Below, in pieces: positions 47,415 through 55,851 of a DNA stretch of 64,000 nucleotides (the stretch's first letter is position 1; each line of letters begins with the position of its first letter). Source of the DNA: Methanosarcina horonobensis HB-1 = JCM 15518 (GTDB taxonomy: Archaea > Halobacteriota > Methanosarcinia > Methanosarcinales > Methanosarcinaceae); the NCBI RefSeq assembly GCF_000970285.1, contig NZ_CP009516.1, forward strand, positions 4,257,036-4,321,035, written 5' to 3'. The notes under the pieces were generated by a model. It was not told the DNA's origin and ran no database searches. It saw only the letters and a program-made list of their open reading frames with translations. Position numbers and translations under genes: made by a program.

Positions 47415-47967
47415 CTTTGATCTCCACACCTTTCTCGCTCACATCAATTGTAACGAGAATCTTGGGTTCAACTCCGAGCTCCCTCAGTTTAAGATAACCA
47501 TCTCCGCGCCCTATAACGGAGATTACATCCGTTACCTCAACGCCCATGTTCTGCAGCGCCCTTACAAGGGCAAGGAGAGTTCCCCCCGTACTGATAACGT
47601 CGTCAACGATAATTACTCTGTCCCCTTTTTTGAGCCCGTTTATATAGAGGGCACCCTTAGAATACCCTGTGCTCTGGGAGAGTTCCACTTCCCCTTCAAG
47701 GAAGTAAGGCCGTTTCCGGACAATAGTAAGAGGAATTCCGGTTTTCAGGGAGAGTGCATTTGCAACCGGAATGCCCATAGCCTCAATCGTAAGAATGGTA
47801 TCAATTTTTTTAATATTGGTAATCTGCAGAATATATTCAGCGATCTCCTCAACCAGGTGGGGATCGATAGAAGGTACGCCATCAGAGATAGGATGGATGA
47901 AATAGTTGTATTCCCCTCGCTTGATCACAGGGGAATTAATCAGTGAATCTTTCAGTCTTTCAAGCAT
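47395..47967 (-). CDS. hpt: Hypoxanthine/purine phosphoribosyltransferase
   Basis: 190 residues. The PRPP-binding motif [17 protein letters not shown] (about 125-141) and [20 protein letters not shown] are as in archaeal HGPRT/APT enzymes for purine salvage. First gene of the - strand run that leads to dph2. Confidence 0.88.
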   Translation of the reverse strand: MLERLKDSLINSPVIKRGEYNYFIHPISDGVPSIDPHLVEEIAEYILQITNIKKIDTILTIEAMGIPVANALSLKTGIPLTIVRKRPYFLEGEVELSQSTGYSKGALYINGLKKGDRVIIVDDVISTGGTLLALVRALQNMGVEVTDVISVIGRGDGYLKLRELGVEPKILVTIDVSEKGVEIKDAFRNQ

Positions 47968-48395
47968 GGTTTTAACCTTTCTGGCTGTCTCGATATTCCG
48001 GGAAGTAGAAGTCTGAAATTAAGCCTGCTCCCTCAAGTGTAATGTTTCCCGGAGATATGTGTACAGGTATGCAGATAAAGTGTGCAGACCTATTGCCGGG
48101 AAAGATAAATCGCTTTCAAGGAAACATCAAAGTACTTGATATAGCTTTGGTTTTCCAATTCGAGCCCGTTTATGTTCAGGGTGCAGGAAATTTATAACAA
48201 ATAGGTATCTCAGTATTAATAAATTTAAGGATAATAAAGGTAAGGAAATATGTAAAAAACTATAAAAATAGAAAAAAGTCAGGGTAAAAAAGAAAAAAGT
48301 TAAAAACCCGTCAAAAGCCTTTAATCATCTGTACCTGACATTCTGCTCTACTTTAAACTTATTCATCCAGTTACCGATTCCAGGAATTTAATTTT
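47968..48395. other. Intergenic spacer
   Basis: About 430 bases between two - strand genes. It should hold the hpt promoter at its left and the end of the FmdE-like transcript at its right. Purine-rich runs near 48255-48305; no gene or RNA recognised. Confidence 0.4.
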
Positions 48396-50489
48396 TCAGG
48401 TACTGACACTCCCTGACGAGTTGAGAAGTCCGAGAACTTCATAAGGATTTGTATCTGCCTGTTCCATTTCGTTCAGGGTTGCCTCATCAATGTCAATGAC
48501 TGCGATCTCCGTAACAAGGCCATCCCAATTTTCAGGATTCATAAGCCAGAGGTCTTTTTGGTATTTTGAAACCCAGGAAGGATCGTCTTCTTTTGCCCCG
48601 CACCGCTCACTCACAGTATCAGAGTTATACCCGAGCACAACAGCCTTCAGAGTTCCGGCATTTTTATCCTTAACAACGAAAATTCCAGCAAGGGAGTCGT
48701 TAATTGCTTCAATTTCTTCGTCGGGAAGTTCAGAGACCCAGATTCCTCCTTTTCCGGGGGTAGCATCCCAGCGTGTTAAGAAAACATCATCCTTACACCA
48801 CTGAGGGGAAGAGAAAACCGTATAACTTACTCCCTCCTCAAGCGGGTAGTTTTCTTCCATCCAGTTTGCAAGTACAAAGCCACTGGAAACTCCCGGACAG
48901 AAGTGGTTGTGTATTTCAAGGCACTGCATCAGTTCGTAATCAAAGTCTCCGGTTGCCCAGGCATTGCAAATTGTAAGAATAGCAAACTCGCGCCCATCAA
49001 AAACCTTTGAGTTTACTTTTTCATTCCAGGCTGCTACGGACTCCTCGTTTTCGGAAAGTACATCAAAGTCGATATTTTCCGTCACCTGGTAGCTTATCTC
49101 ATTTTTCTCTCCGTATGAAACCTCAATATAAGTACAGTTTCCGCTTGATTTGTCAAAGAAGGCAAACCAGAGGGGAGCATTTCTTGCGTTCTGGACTACA
49201 AGCAGGTTCTTTGTATACTGTAACTCCCTTTCATAAAACTCCGAATAGAAGTCATTTAGAAAAACATCGGATTCAGCAGGAGTACCCATGTCAGTCAATA
49301 CAAAGGTGTTTTCAGGTTCGAGAGTTCCAAGCTCTTTTTCGGCTGCAGCAAAGACCTGAGCCATCAGTTCCTTGTTATCAACTGGAGGATTAACATTTCC
49401 AGTTGAGTTGAGAAGCCCGAGAACTTCATAGGGATTGGAACCCGCCCGTTTCATTTCACTCAGGGTATCCTTATCAATGTCAATGACTGCGATTTTCGTA
49501 ACAAGTCCTTTCTCATCCCAGTTATCCCTGTCCATAAGCCAGAGATCCATCAGGTATTTAGAAACCCATGCAGGATCATCTTCTTTTGCCCCGCATTTCT
49601 CATTCACGACATCAAAATCAAACCCGAGAACCACTGCCTTCGTTGTTCCTGCGTTCTTATCCGTAACCACAAAGATTCCGGCAGGAGAGTTCCCGATTGC
49701 TTCTATTTCTTCATCCGTAAGCGCAGAGACAAAGATCCCTCCTTTTCCGGGGGTGGCATCCCAGCGCTTTATAAAAACGTCTTCTTTGCACCAGTTAGGG
49801 CAGGAAAAAACCGTATAACTTACCCCTTCCTCAAGAGGGTAGTTTTCTTCCATCCAGTTTGCAAGCACAAAGCCACTGGAAACTCCCGGACAGAAGTGGT
49901 TGTGTATTTCAAGGCACTGCATCAGTTCGTAATCAAGGTCTCCGGTTGCCCAGGCATTGCAAATTGTAAGAATAGCAAATTCACGCCCGTCAAAAACCTT
50001 TGAGTTTACTTTTTCATTCCAGGCTGCTACGGACTCAGGGCCTTCGGAAAGTACATCAAAGTCGATATTTTCCGTCACCTGGTAGCTTATCTCATTATTC
50101 TCTCCATATGAAACCTCAATATAAGTACAGTTTCCGCTGGGTTTGTCAAAGAAAGCAAACCAGAGGGGGGCATTTCTTGCGTTCTGAACGACAAGAAGAT
50201 TGTCTGTATATTTCAGGTCCCTTCCATAAAATTCCGAGTAAAAACTGTCCAGAAAGACATAAGATTCTGCAGGAGAGCCCAGATCCGTAATTATAAGGGC
50301 ATCTTCAGGCCCAAGAACTCCCAGATCTTCTTCGGCTGCGGCAAAGACCTGAGCCATCAATTCCTGATTATTAGTTTCAGTTGCCGCCCCCGGAATGGAA
50401 CCAAGGGAAAAAATGAGTACTGTAAGGAAAATAAAACTTGTGACTTTTGCTTTGATTTTCCTGTTGGCAAACACACTTCTTCTAATCAT
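48396..50489 (-). CDS. Secreted protein with two tandem FmdE-type domains
   Basis: 697 residues. Signal peptide about 1-37 (ending GAATE). Two halves (about 40-365 and 375-690) are highly similar in protein and DNA. Each has an FmdE core ECLEIHNHFCPGVSSGF-like motif (HxHxCPG, about 200 and 540) and a second Cys in EKCGAKEDDP or ERCGAKEDDP. FmdE accompanies molybdenum formylmethanofuran dehydrogenase and binds metal by such Cys/His; these exported relatives have no known function. Each half also has AWN and TDLG/TDMG motifs upstream of the FmdE core. A metal- or cofactor-binding role outside the membrane is inferred. Confidence 0.85.
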   Translation of the reverse strand: MIRRSVFANRKIKAKVTSFIFLTVLIFSLGSIPGAATETNNQELMAQVFAAAEEDLGVLGPEDALIITDLGSPAESYVFLDSFYSEFYGRDLKYTDNLLVVQNARNAPLWFAFFDKPSGNCTYIEVSYGENNEISYQVTENIDFDVLSEGPESVAAWNEKVNSKVFDGREFAILTICNAWATGDLDYELMQCLEIHNHFCPGVSSGFVLANWMEENYPLEEGVSYTVFSCPNWCKEDVFIKRWDATPGKGGIFVSALTDEEIEAIGNSPAGIFVVTDKNAGTTKAVVLGFDFDVVNEKCGAKEDDPAWVSKYLMDLWLMDRDNWDEKGLVTKIAVIDIDKDTLSEMKRAGSNPYEVLGLLNSTGNVNPPVDNKELMAQVFAAAEKELGTLEPENTFVLTDMGTPAESDVFLNDFYSEFYERELQYTKNLLVVQNARNAPLWFAFFDKSSGNCTYIEVSYGEKNEISYQVTENIDFDVLSENEESVAAWNEKVNSKVFDGREFAILTICNAWATGDFDYELMQCLEIHNHFCPGVSSGFVLANWMEENYPLEEGVSYTVFSSPQWCKDDVFLTRWDATPGKGGIWVSELPDEEIEAINDSLAGIFVVKDKNAGTLKAVVLGYNSDTVSERCGAKEDDPSWVSKYQKDLWLMNPENWDGLVTEIAVIDIDEATLNEMEQADTNPYEVLGLLNSSGSVST

Positions 50490-50765
50490 ACTCTTACCTC
50501 TAATTGCTTAATTAATCTGACAAAAGTAACATTTGCCAGATGCGTTTAAATTAATAATTAAGATAAATTGTTATTTTTATGTTTTTTAGTGTTACAAAAA
50601 ATTAAGAAAATAATACATAAAACTTTCGGATTTTGTTAACGCTGAAGACAGATACTGGTTAGAAAAAGGAGAACGAAACTTACCGGAAGAAGAGGAAAAG
50701 GAGAAAAAATTAAGAAGAGAGAAGGAAAAAATTAAGAAGAGAGAAAGAAAAATTAAGGAGGAAGA

Positions 50766-51695
50766 TTAAGGACAGACAATAGTATCAAAAAGTCCTATTA
50801 CTATCTCTGCCAATTCTTTGCTCTTTTCAGTTGAGGTCATGAGGGTGTCGGCACGGGCAGCTCGGCATCCAATCCTTTCAAACGCGAATTCATCTGCCTG
50901 ATCTCTTTCATCGAAAACAAAAGTATCCAGGAAATCCTGATAATATTCCGCAACTCCTGCAGAAGAGACTTCAAGCCCGCAGGCTTGCATCAGCTTTCCG
51001 GCAGGCCCGCTGACAGGGGCATTGCCAATAATCGGACTAACTGCTACGACCCTTTTCTTTTGCAATATTTCCTTCATTCCGGGAAGGGAAATAATAGGAC
51101 CTATGCTCGTAATAGGGTTGCTTGGACCTATAAGGACGTTGCCATCCTTTTCAAGGGCTTCGAGTACTTTTGGAGAAATCGAAGCTTCAGAGACTCCCCT
51201 TATATCGACTCCCAGCACATCGGGTTCTCCACGTTTTCCTATCCAGAAGTCTTGAAAATGCATTACTCCCTCAGCGGTTTCTATGTAAGTGGAAACAGGA
51301 TCATCAGACATCGGCAAAATCTTTGCATCAATTCCGAAAATGGAAGCAAGTTTTAAAGTTGCCTCTGTCAGAGACGCTCCACCCCTGATAAGGTTCGAGC
51401 GGATAATATGAGTTGCCCTGTCCATATCCCCGAGCTTCATGCTCTCTTCGACTCCGAGTTCCTGCATGCGTTCATAAGTCCTGAAGGTGTCTTTTTCTAT
51501 GCCCCACCATTTTTTCCGATCAATCTGGTCTGAGAAAAGATAGAGCACTGTATCAAGGTCTGGAGAGATCAGGTTCCCAGAAACCCACAGGTCTTCGGCA
51601 GTGTTTACAACAACGGTCAGTTCCTCCGGCGGGAGGATTTCCTTGAGCCCGTCAAGGAGTTTGGGAGTTCCGGTGCCGCCTGAAAATATAATCAT
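50766..51695 (-). CDS. cofD: 2-phospho-L-lactate transferase
   Basis: 309 residues, full length. It joins the lactyl-phosphate moiety to Fo, giving F420-0. Family motifs: IIFSGGTGTPKLLDGL, VNTAEDLWVSGNLISPDLDT, GLRxNxIR-like HIIRSNLIRGGASLTEAT, and GPSNPITSIGPI. Adjacent genes are unrelated to F420. Confidence 0.95.
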   Translation of the reverse strand: MIIFSGGTGTPKLLDGLKEILPPEELTVVVNTAEDLWVSGNLISPDLDTVLYLFSDQIDRKKWWGIEKDTFRTYERMQELGVEESMKLGDMDRATHIIRSNLIRGGASLTEATLKLASIFGIDAKILPMSDDPVSTYIETAEGVMHFQDFWIGKRGEPDVLGVDIRGVSEASISPKVLEALEKDGNVLIGPSNPITSIGPIISLPGMKEILQKKRVVAVSPIIGNAPVSGPAGKLMQACGLEVSSAGVAEYYQDFLDTFVFDERDQADEFAFERIGCRAARADTLMTSTEKSKELAEIVIGLFDTIVCP

Positions 51696-51837
51696 GATAA
51701 TACCTGTTTCTAATGCCTTTTTCTAAATTTTTTTCAGCATTCGGGCAGCAGGTGCCCTGTAATTTGCTTATCAAAGCAATAGCATCAAAGTAATAGATAC
51801 AACAATATATAATGACATCTGTCTAAAGATTAGTCAA

Positions 51838-52205
51838 CTACTTTCGACTTCAGTCGAAAGCTTGTAAGTAACCGTTACTTTGGTAACATGTTCCTACGTT
51901 TGGACGGTTGACACAGGGTTTACCAGACCCGTAGCTTTCGAAAGCACGCCCTACACTACCAAGAACCTTTAAAAATTATTTCAGAGAGATTGTTACCAAT
52001 CACTTTACCTGATAGGCATTGTATTTACCCCGAACTTCAACCTCGCCTCTTCTGTTTCCTCAGAAGTGCCTCGCCTCAAAAGAGGTATCGGGTAATACAT
52101 AATATATAAATGACTTAATACAGAAAATAATTAACGAGGTGGAAAAAAGGCAGCAAGGGGATGTTGACGCATTCCTCCCATGACTAAAGTCACGGGTACC
52201 CTGCT
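51838..52205 (+). mobile_element. IS200/IS605-like remnant without transposase or TnpB
   Basis: The left end has the hairpin CTTTCGACTtcAGTCGAAAG (51841-51860). The right end has CCCATGACTAAAGTCACGGG (52176-52195), the subterminal hairpin type of IS605 elements. In between are more hairpins: GTTACTTTGGTAAC, CTTCTGTTTCCTCAGAAG (about 52050) and CTCAAAAGAG (about 52075). No open frame is present, so it is a non-autonomous (PATE/MITE-like) copy of about 370 bases. Its right end stops ten bases before the HD gene start and includes a TATATAAATG box (about 52103) that could now drive that gene. Confidence 0.6.
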
Positions 52206-52213
52206 TATTTGTC

Positions 52214-53431
52214 ATGAAAGTAGTCCTTGATCCCGTACATGGTTACATAGAACTGGATGAAATCGTCCAGGAACTTCTGGCTATCCCCCAGATGCAGCGA
52301 CTCAGAAGAGTCAGGCAGCTTGGCTTTTCAAACCTTGTATACCCGGGAGCAAACCATACCCGTTTTGAACACTCTCTCGGAACCATGCACCTTGCCTCTA
52401 TGCTGATGAAAAACCTCGACTCGATTGACGAGGATAAAAAAATGGAGATCAGAGCTGCTTCCCTTTTGCACGATGTAGGACACGGCCCTTTTTCCCACGT
52501 AACAGAGAATGTTATTTATAAATATACAAGGCGCAGGCATGACGAGATAAAGGAAATTGTAGGGAAAGAGGAAATAAAAGAAGTCCTTAAAAAGTACGGG
52601 ATTTCCCCAGGAGACATTGCAAAACATGTCGAAGGCGAAACCTCTTTAGGACAGATCCTCAGCAGTGAAATAGATGTGGACAGGATGGACTACCTTGTCC
52701 GGGACGCTCATTATACAGGTGTTGCTTTTGGGGTTGTTGATTACAATCGCCTGATTAACCAGATGCATTTTCACGAAGACAGGCTTGTCATAGATTACGG
52801 GGGACTTAAAGCAGCCGAGTCTCTTCTGGTCTCCCGCTTCTGGATGAATACCTCGGTTTATTATCATCATGTGACCAGGATCTCGGAAGCTATGTGCTCA
52901 AAAGCCGTTCAGCATATGATCGAGAACGGAGAGCTTGATCCATTCAGGCTAAGACAGATGGACGATATAGACCTCGTAGCAGCCATGCGAAACGCGAAAG
53001 GGTATGGGGGAGAACTTGCCAGACGGCTCGATACACGAAAACTCTATAAACGGGCTCTTTATATAGGGCTTGAGGAAGCAGGAAAAGGTGTACTCAAGCA
53101 TAGGGATAAAATCGAGAGAGCTGAGAAGGAGATTGCAGAACTTGCCGGGGTAGACCAGCAGTGCGTGCTTGTGGACATTCCAAAAACTCCTGAAATGCTT
53201 GAAATGAAAGCAATGATAAAGACAGACCGTAAACTGATCCCCCTTAATGAAGCTTCACATTTTGTGTCCATACTGCAGGAAGCTCACATGGATAACTGGA
53301 GAATGGGAGTTTACTGCCCAAAAGAACACTGTGAAGCTGTGGAAAAAGCTGCAAAGGAATACTTTAACGTAAAAAAAGTCACGAAACAGTTTAAGCTGAG
53401 CGATCTGGAAGAAACTAAAGTGCAGGAGTAA
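52214..53431 (+). CDS. HD-domain phosphohydrolase (dGTPase-like)
   Basis: 405 residues. HD motif residues are visible: HTRFEHSLGTMH (H53), LLHDVGHGPFSH (H86, D87, H90, H95) and SEIDVDRMDYLVRDAHYTG (D about 154). This is the SAMHD1/YwfO-like group that hydrolyses deoxynucleoside triphosphates or related phosphoesters; the substrate is not known. It is followed after 4 bases by the next gene, forming an operon with it and ubiX. Confidence 0.88.
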   Translation: MKVVLDPVHGYIELDEIVQELLAIPQMQRLRRVRQLGFSNLVYPGANHTRFEHSLGTMHLASMLMKNLDSIDEDKKMEIRAASLLHDVGHGPFSHVTENVIYKYTRRRHDEIKEIVGKEEIKEVLKKYGISPGDIAKHVEGETSLGQILSSEIDVDRMDYLVRDAHYTGVAFGVVDYNRLINQMHFHEDRLVIDYGGLKAAESLLVSRFWMNTSVYYHHVTRISEAMCSKAVQHMIENGELDPFRLRQMDDIDLVAAMRNAKGYGGELARRLDTRKLYKRALYIGLEEAGKGVLKHRDKIERAEKEIAELAGVDQQCVLVDIPKTPEMLEMKAMIKTDRKLIPLNEASHFVSILQEAHMDNWRMGVYCPKEHCEAVEKAAKEYFNVKKVTKQFKLSDLEETKVQE

Positions 53432-53435
53432 AATT

Positions 53436-53816
53436 TTGTTTAAAATAACAAAAAAAATCAGCCGAACAGAAATCACGCTCGAAGTAAAGAAACTGGGGGA
53501 AGACTATCTGCTGACCCTTACCGGCGGAAAAGAGCATGTGGGTGCAGTTGCAGTGGGAGTGTTTGATGAAAAGAGCGGTAGAGCCAGTTCTTCCGTACTT
53601 ACACTGCCAGGACATAGGGAAGAACAGCTTGCTCTTGACAGCGCAAGGAGGGTCAGCAGAGCAACAGGGAAAACATCGGTAGTTGTTGCCGGTATCCATG
53701 TGGATAACATCAGCCTGGAAGAGATAAAAGAAATAGTCTCAACTGCAGAGGAAATGGTTGGAAGCTTTATCGCATCCTGTGAAAAAAGTGATATGACCGC
53801 AAGGAGAAGCAAATAA
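53436..53816 (+). CDS. LpdD-like small protein, possible prenyl-FMN chaperone
   Basis: 126 residues, starting at TTG 53436 with GGAG eight bases upstream. It shows GGKEHVGAVAVGVF and LPGHREEQLALDSARRV, features I associate with the LpdD-type subunit found with UbiD-family decarboxylases and suggested to handle prenylated flavin. Its stop overlaps the ubiX start (TAATGG), which supports a shared role with UbiX. Family call is from memory and moderate. Confidence 0.65.
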   Translation: MFKITKKISRTEITLEVKKLGEDYLLTLTGGKEHVGAVAVGVFDEKSGRASSSVLTLPGHREEQLALDSARRVSRATGKTSVVVAGIHVDNISLEEIKEIVSTAEEMVGSFIASCEKSDMTARRSK

Positions 53817-54367
53817 TGGAAATAACTGTAGGTATCAGCGGGGCTTCAGGGGTTCAGTATGGAATCCGCCTGCTTGAAGTACTGGCAAAAAAAGGGATTA
53901 AAACCCATCTTGTACTGACAGAAGCTGCAAAACAGATAATCGAGATCGAAACCGATTACTTACCCATAGAAGTGGAAAAGCTGGCAACATGGAATTATTC
54001 TCAGAAAGACTTCTCAGCTCCCATAGCCAGCGGCTCTTACAAAACTTCAGGGATGGTTATTGCTCCATGCAGTATGAAAACCCTCGGGGCAGTTGCAAAC
54101 GGGATATCCGATACCCTGATAACACGGGCCGCAGACGTTTGCCTCAAAGAAGAGAGAAAACTGATCCTCATGACAAGAGAAACTCCCCTGAACCTTATCC
54201 ACCTCGAGAACATGCTCAAAGCCAAAAAAGCAGGAGCAAGCATTCTTCCGGCATGTCCGGGCTTCTACTCCAGACCGAAAACCCTGGAAGAGATCATAGA
54301 TACCATGGTTGGCAGGGCACTTGATCTTTTAGGAATCGAAAATGACATTTATCAGCGCTGGGAGTGA
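53816..54367 (+). CDS. ubiX: Flavin prenyltransferase
   Basis: 183 residues. GISGASGVQYGIRLLEVL is the FMN-binding start, PCSMKTLGAVANGISD and RETPLNLIHLENM are family motifs. It makes prenyl-FMN from FMN and dimethylallyl phosphate for UbiD-type decarboxylases. No ubiD lies in the window. Translationally coupled to the preceding gene. Confidence 0.93.
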   Translation: MEITVGISGASGVQYGIRLLEVLAKKGIKTHLVLTEAAKQIIEIETDYLPIEVEKLATWNYSQKDFSAPIASGSYKTSGMVIAPCSMKTLGAVANGISDTLITRAADVCLKEERKLILMTRETPLNLIHLENMLKAKKAGASILPACPGFYSRPKTLEEIIDTMVGRALDLLGIENDIYQRWE

Positions 54368-54405
54368 AAAATGGCAGAAGGACAAATGGATTCCTTCACA
54401 AATTT

Positions 54406-54480
54406 AAAAGTTAAGTAAATCCGGAAGTTAAGTAAGGAAATCCTGAAATGAAGCAAAGAAACTCGAAAGTTAAGCAAATA
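54406..54480 (+). repeat. Short GTTAAGTAA repeats after ubiX
   Basis: AAAGTTAAGTAAAT, GAAGTTAAGTAAGG and AAAGTTAAGCAAAT recur irregularly in 75 bases downstream of the ubiX stop. Purpose unknown. Confidence 0.55.
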
Positions 54481-54529
54481 AAACCGATTTTTGATTCTTG
54501 AAGTCAGAATACAGCCGTATGATCTAACG

Positions 54530-54543
54530 AAAGCTATATAAAG
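54530..54543 (+). promoter_or_regulatory. TATA box of tRNA-Pro
   Basis: AAAGCTATATAAAGG lies about 33-43 bases before the mature tRNA-Pro 5' end, the normal place for an archaeal TATA box. Confidence 0.7.
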
Positions 54544-54572
54544 GATAACCTCCTTTGAGAGGAAGCCCTTAT

Positions 54573-54647
54573 GGGATAGTAGGGTAGCTTGGTCCATCCT
54601 CGAGCGTTTGGGACGCTTGGACCGCGGTTCAAATCCGCGCTATCCCA
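54573..54647 (+). tRNA. tRNA-Pro (TGG)
   Basis: Acceptor GGGATAG pairs with CTATCCC, the anticodon arm GAGCG-TTTGGGA-CGCTT (one G-U pair) gives anticodon TGG, and the T arm is CGCGG-TTCAAAT-CCGCG. Discriminator A; CCA not encoded; no intron. Confidence 0.93.
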
Positions 54648-54730
54648 TCATTTTTACTTTTGTGGAAATTTTTCGAAAATTTGGAAGAAAAGAATTACTT
54701 AACAGTTTTTAAATCCTTTTTAATTGTTTA

Positions 54731-54806
54731 TTACTTTTAATTCTGTATTACCTTCAATTCTGTATTACCTTTAATTCTGTATAACCTTTAGTTCTGTATA
54801 ACCTTT
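54731..54806 (+). repeat. 17-bp tandem repeat, four and a half units
   Basis: Units TTACTTTTAATTCTGTA, TTACCTTCAATTCTGTA, TTACCTTTAATTCTGTA and TAACCTTTAGTTCTGTA follow one another exactly (54731, 54748, 54765, 54782), then a partial TAACCTTT. It lies 84 bases after tRNA-Pro in a gene-free spacer. Confidence 0.85.
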
Positions 54807-54982
54807 GACCGCTTTTATAACTTTAACTGTTTTCATCATCTTACCAGGGGTTTATCAATCAGACATGCAAAAATACGTAAGCACTGAAACTTATATTCCC
54901 ATCTAAAAAACATTAACTCTGACGTAGTATTCTAAAACGAGGCTTAAAATTGCAGCTTAAAAAATATTAATTCTTAAGTAAT

Positions 54983-55145
54983 ATCTTTATAAATGACGGA
55001 TAATTTTAATACTGAAAAGCATCTTATCATATTTTAAGCGTGAGTTAATAGCTTCGTAGAACTGACTGATTTAGAATCATTTTAATACAGAAACTGATTA
55101 CTTATTTTAGGTGTGAATAAGTATTTCCTGGAACTCACCCTTTGA
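54983..55145 (+). repeat. Promoter and duplicated leader before the gene at 55187
   Basis: CTTTATAAATGACGG (54983-54997) is a TATA-like box. Downstream, 54999-55066 and 55074-55139 are an imperfect tandem duplication of about 67 bases, sharing ATTTTAATACnGAAA, TATTTTAnGyGTGA and GAACTnACC. If the TATA box is used, both copies would lie mostly in a leader of about 170 nt. The remainder of the spacer from 54807 shows nothing else. Confidence 0.5.
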
Positions 55146-55186
55146 AATTATGCTATACCAGTTATTTTATGTAGGGGTAAAATATC

Positions 55187-55615
55187 ATGAAACAGACTCT
55201 CGAAACATTAAAAGGAAAGATAGCTGAAAATACCCTGACATCCGAAGACATCTTTTCATTCACTGAAAGGCTGAAAGAAAGTATGCGGGAAGGAAACCCG
55301 ATTGTCAGGAACGTCTCGTCTACAAACATCAGCCTGCTAGAGGTATATGCATTTGCCCTGCGGAAGATGGAGATGACACAGGAGGACAGGGGAAGCGAAC
55401 TCAGGGCTGGAGACTGGAGGGACAGTATAGACGATCTCAGCCAGCTCAGATATTTTATAGATGAGCTGGAAAGAAGCGAGCTTGTCAAAAGTGTTGCGTG
55501 GAACGTTCATGCAAACGTAATATATGATATCCCAGATCCTGCTGCATATAAGAGATATGTATACTGGAAGATCAAGTCAGTCCTCGACAATATGGAGCTC
55601 TTCGAGCAGCTTTAA
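55187..55615 (+). CDS. Conserved hypothetical protein (DUF5788-like)
   Basis: 142 residues, mostly helical and highly charged, with no membrane segment and no known motif. Features: LTSEDIFSFTERLKES, SLLEVYAFALRKMEM, SQLRYFIDELERSELV and a C-terminal WKIKSVLDNMELFEQL. I believe it is the methanogen family DUF5788 but cannot verify. GTAGGGGT lies ten bases before the ATG. Confidence 0.65.
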   Translation: MKQTLETLKGKIAENTLTSEDIFSFTERLKESMREGNPIVRNVSSTNISLLEVYAFALRKMEMTQEDRGSELRAGDWRDSIDDLSQLRYFIDELERSELVKSVAWNVHANVIYDIPDPAAYKRYVYWKIKSVLDNMELFEQL

Positions 55616-55851
55616 GCTAAAAACGAAGGGACAAAATTCCATAAAGAGGGAACAAAACTCAATAAAGGAATTGAAAAGGAAAAATAAGCACGAAAGAAGA
55701 AGCACATGCCTGTATCTCATGTGACAGGCATGCGCTAATAATCTTTTCCTGAAAAATCAGGTTAGTGCATTTTCAGAGATTCCAACTTTTTCGTTCTTGT
55801 ATCTTATTTATTATTTCATGTTTTATTTTGCATTTTCTATCTTATGTTCTT

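Noticed and set aside
49007-50290. + strand frames of about 100-130 codons under the FmdE-like gene
   Set aside because: They occur twice because the sense gene is duplicated; no ribosome sites and no protein-like composition.
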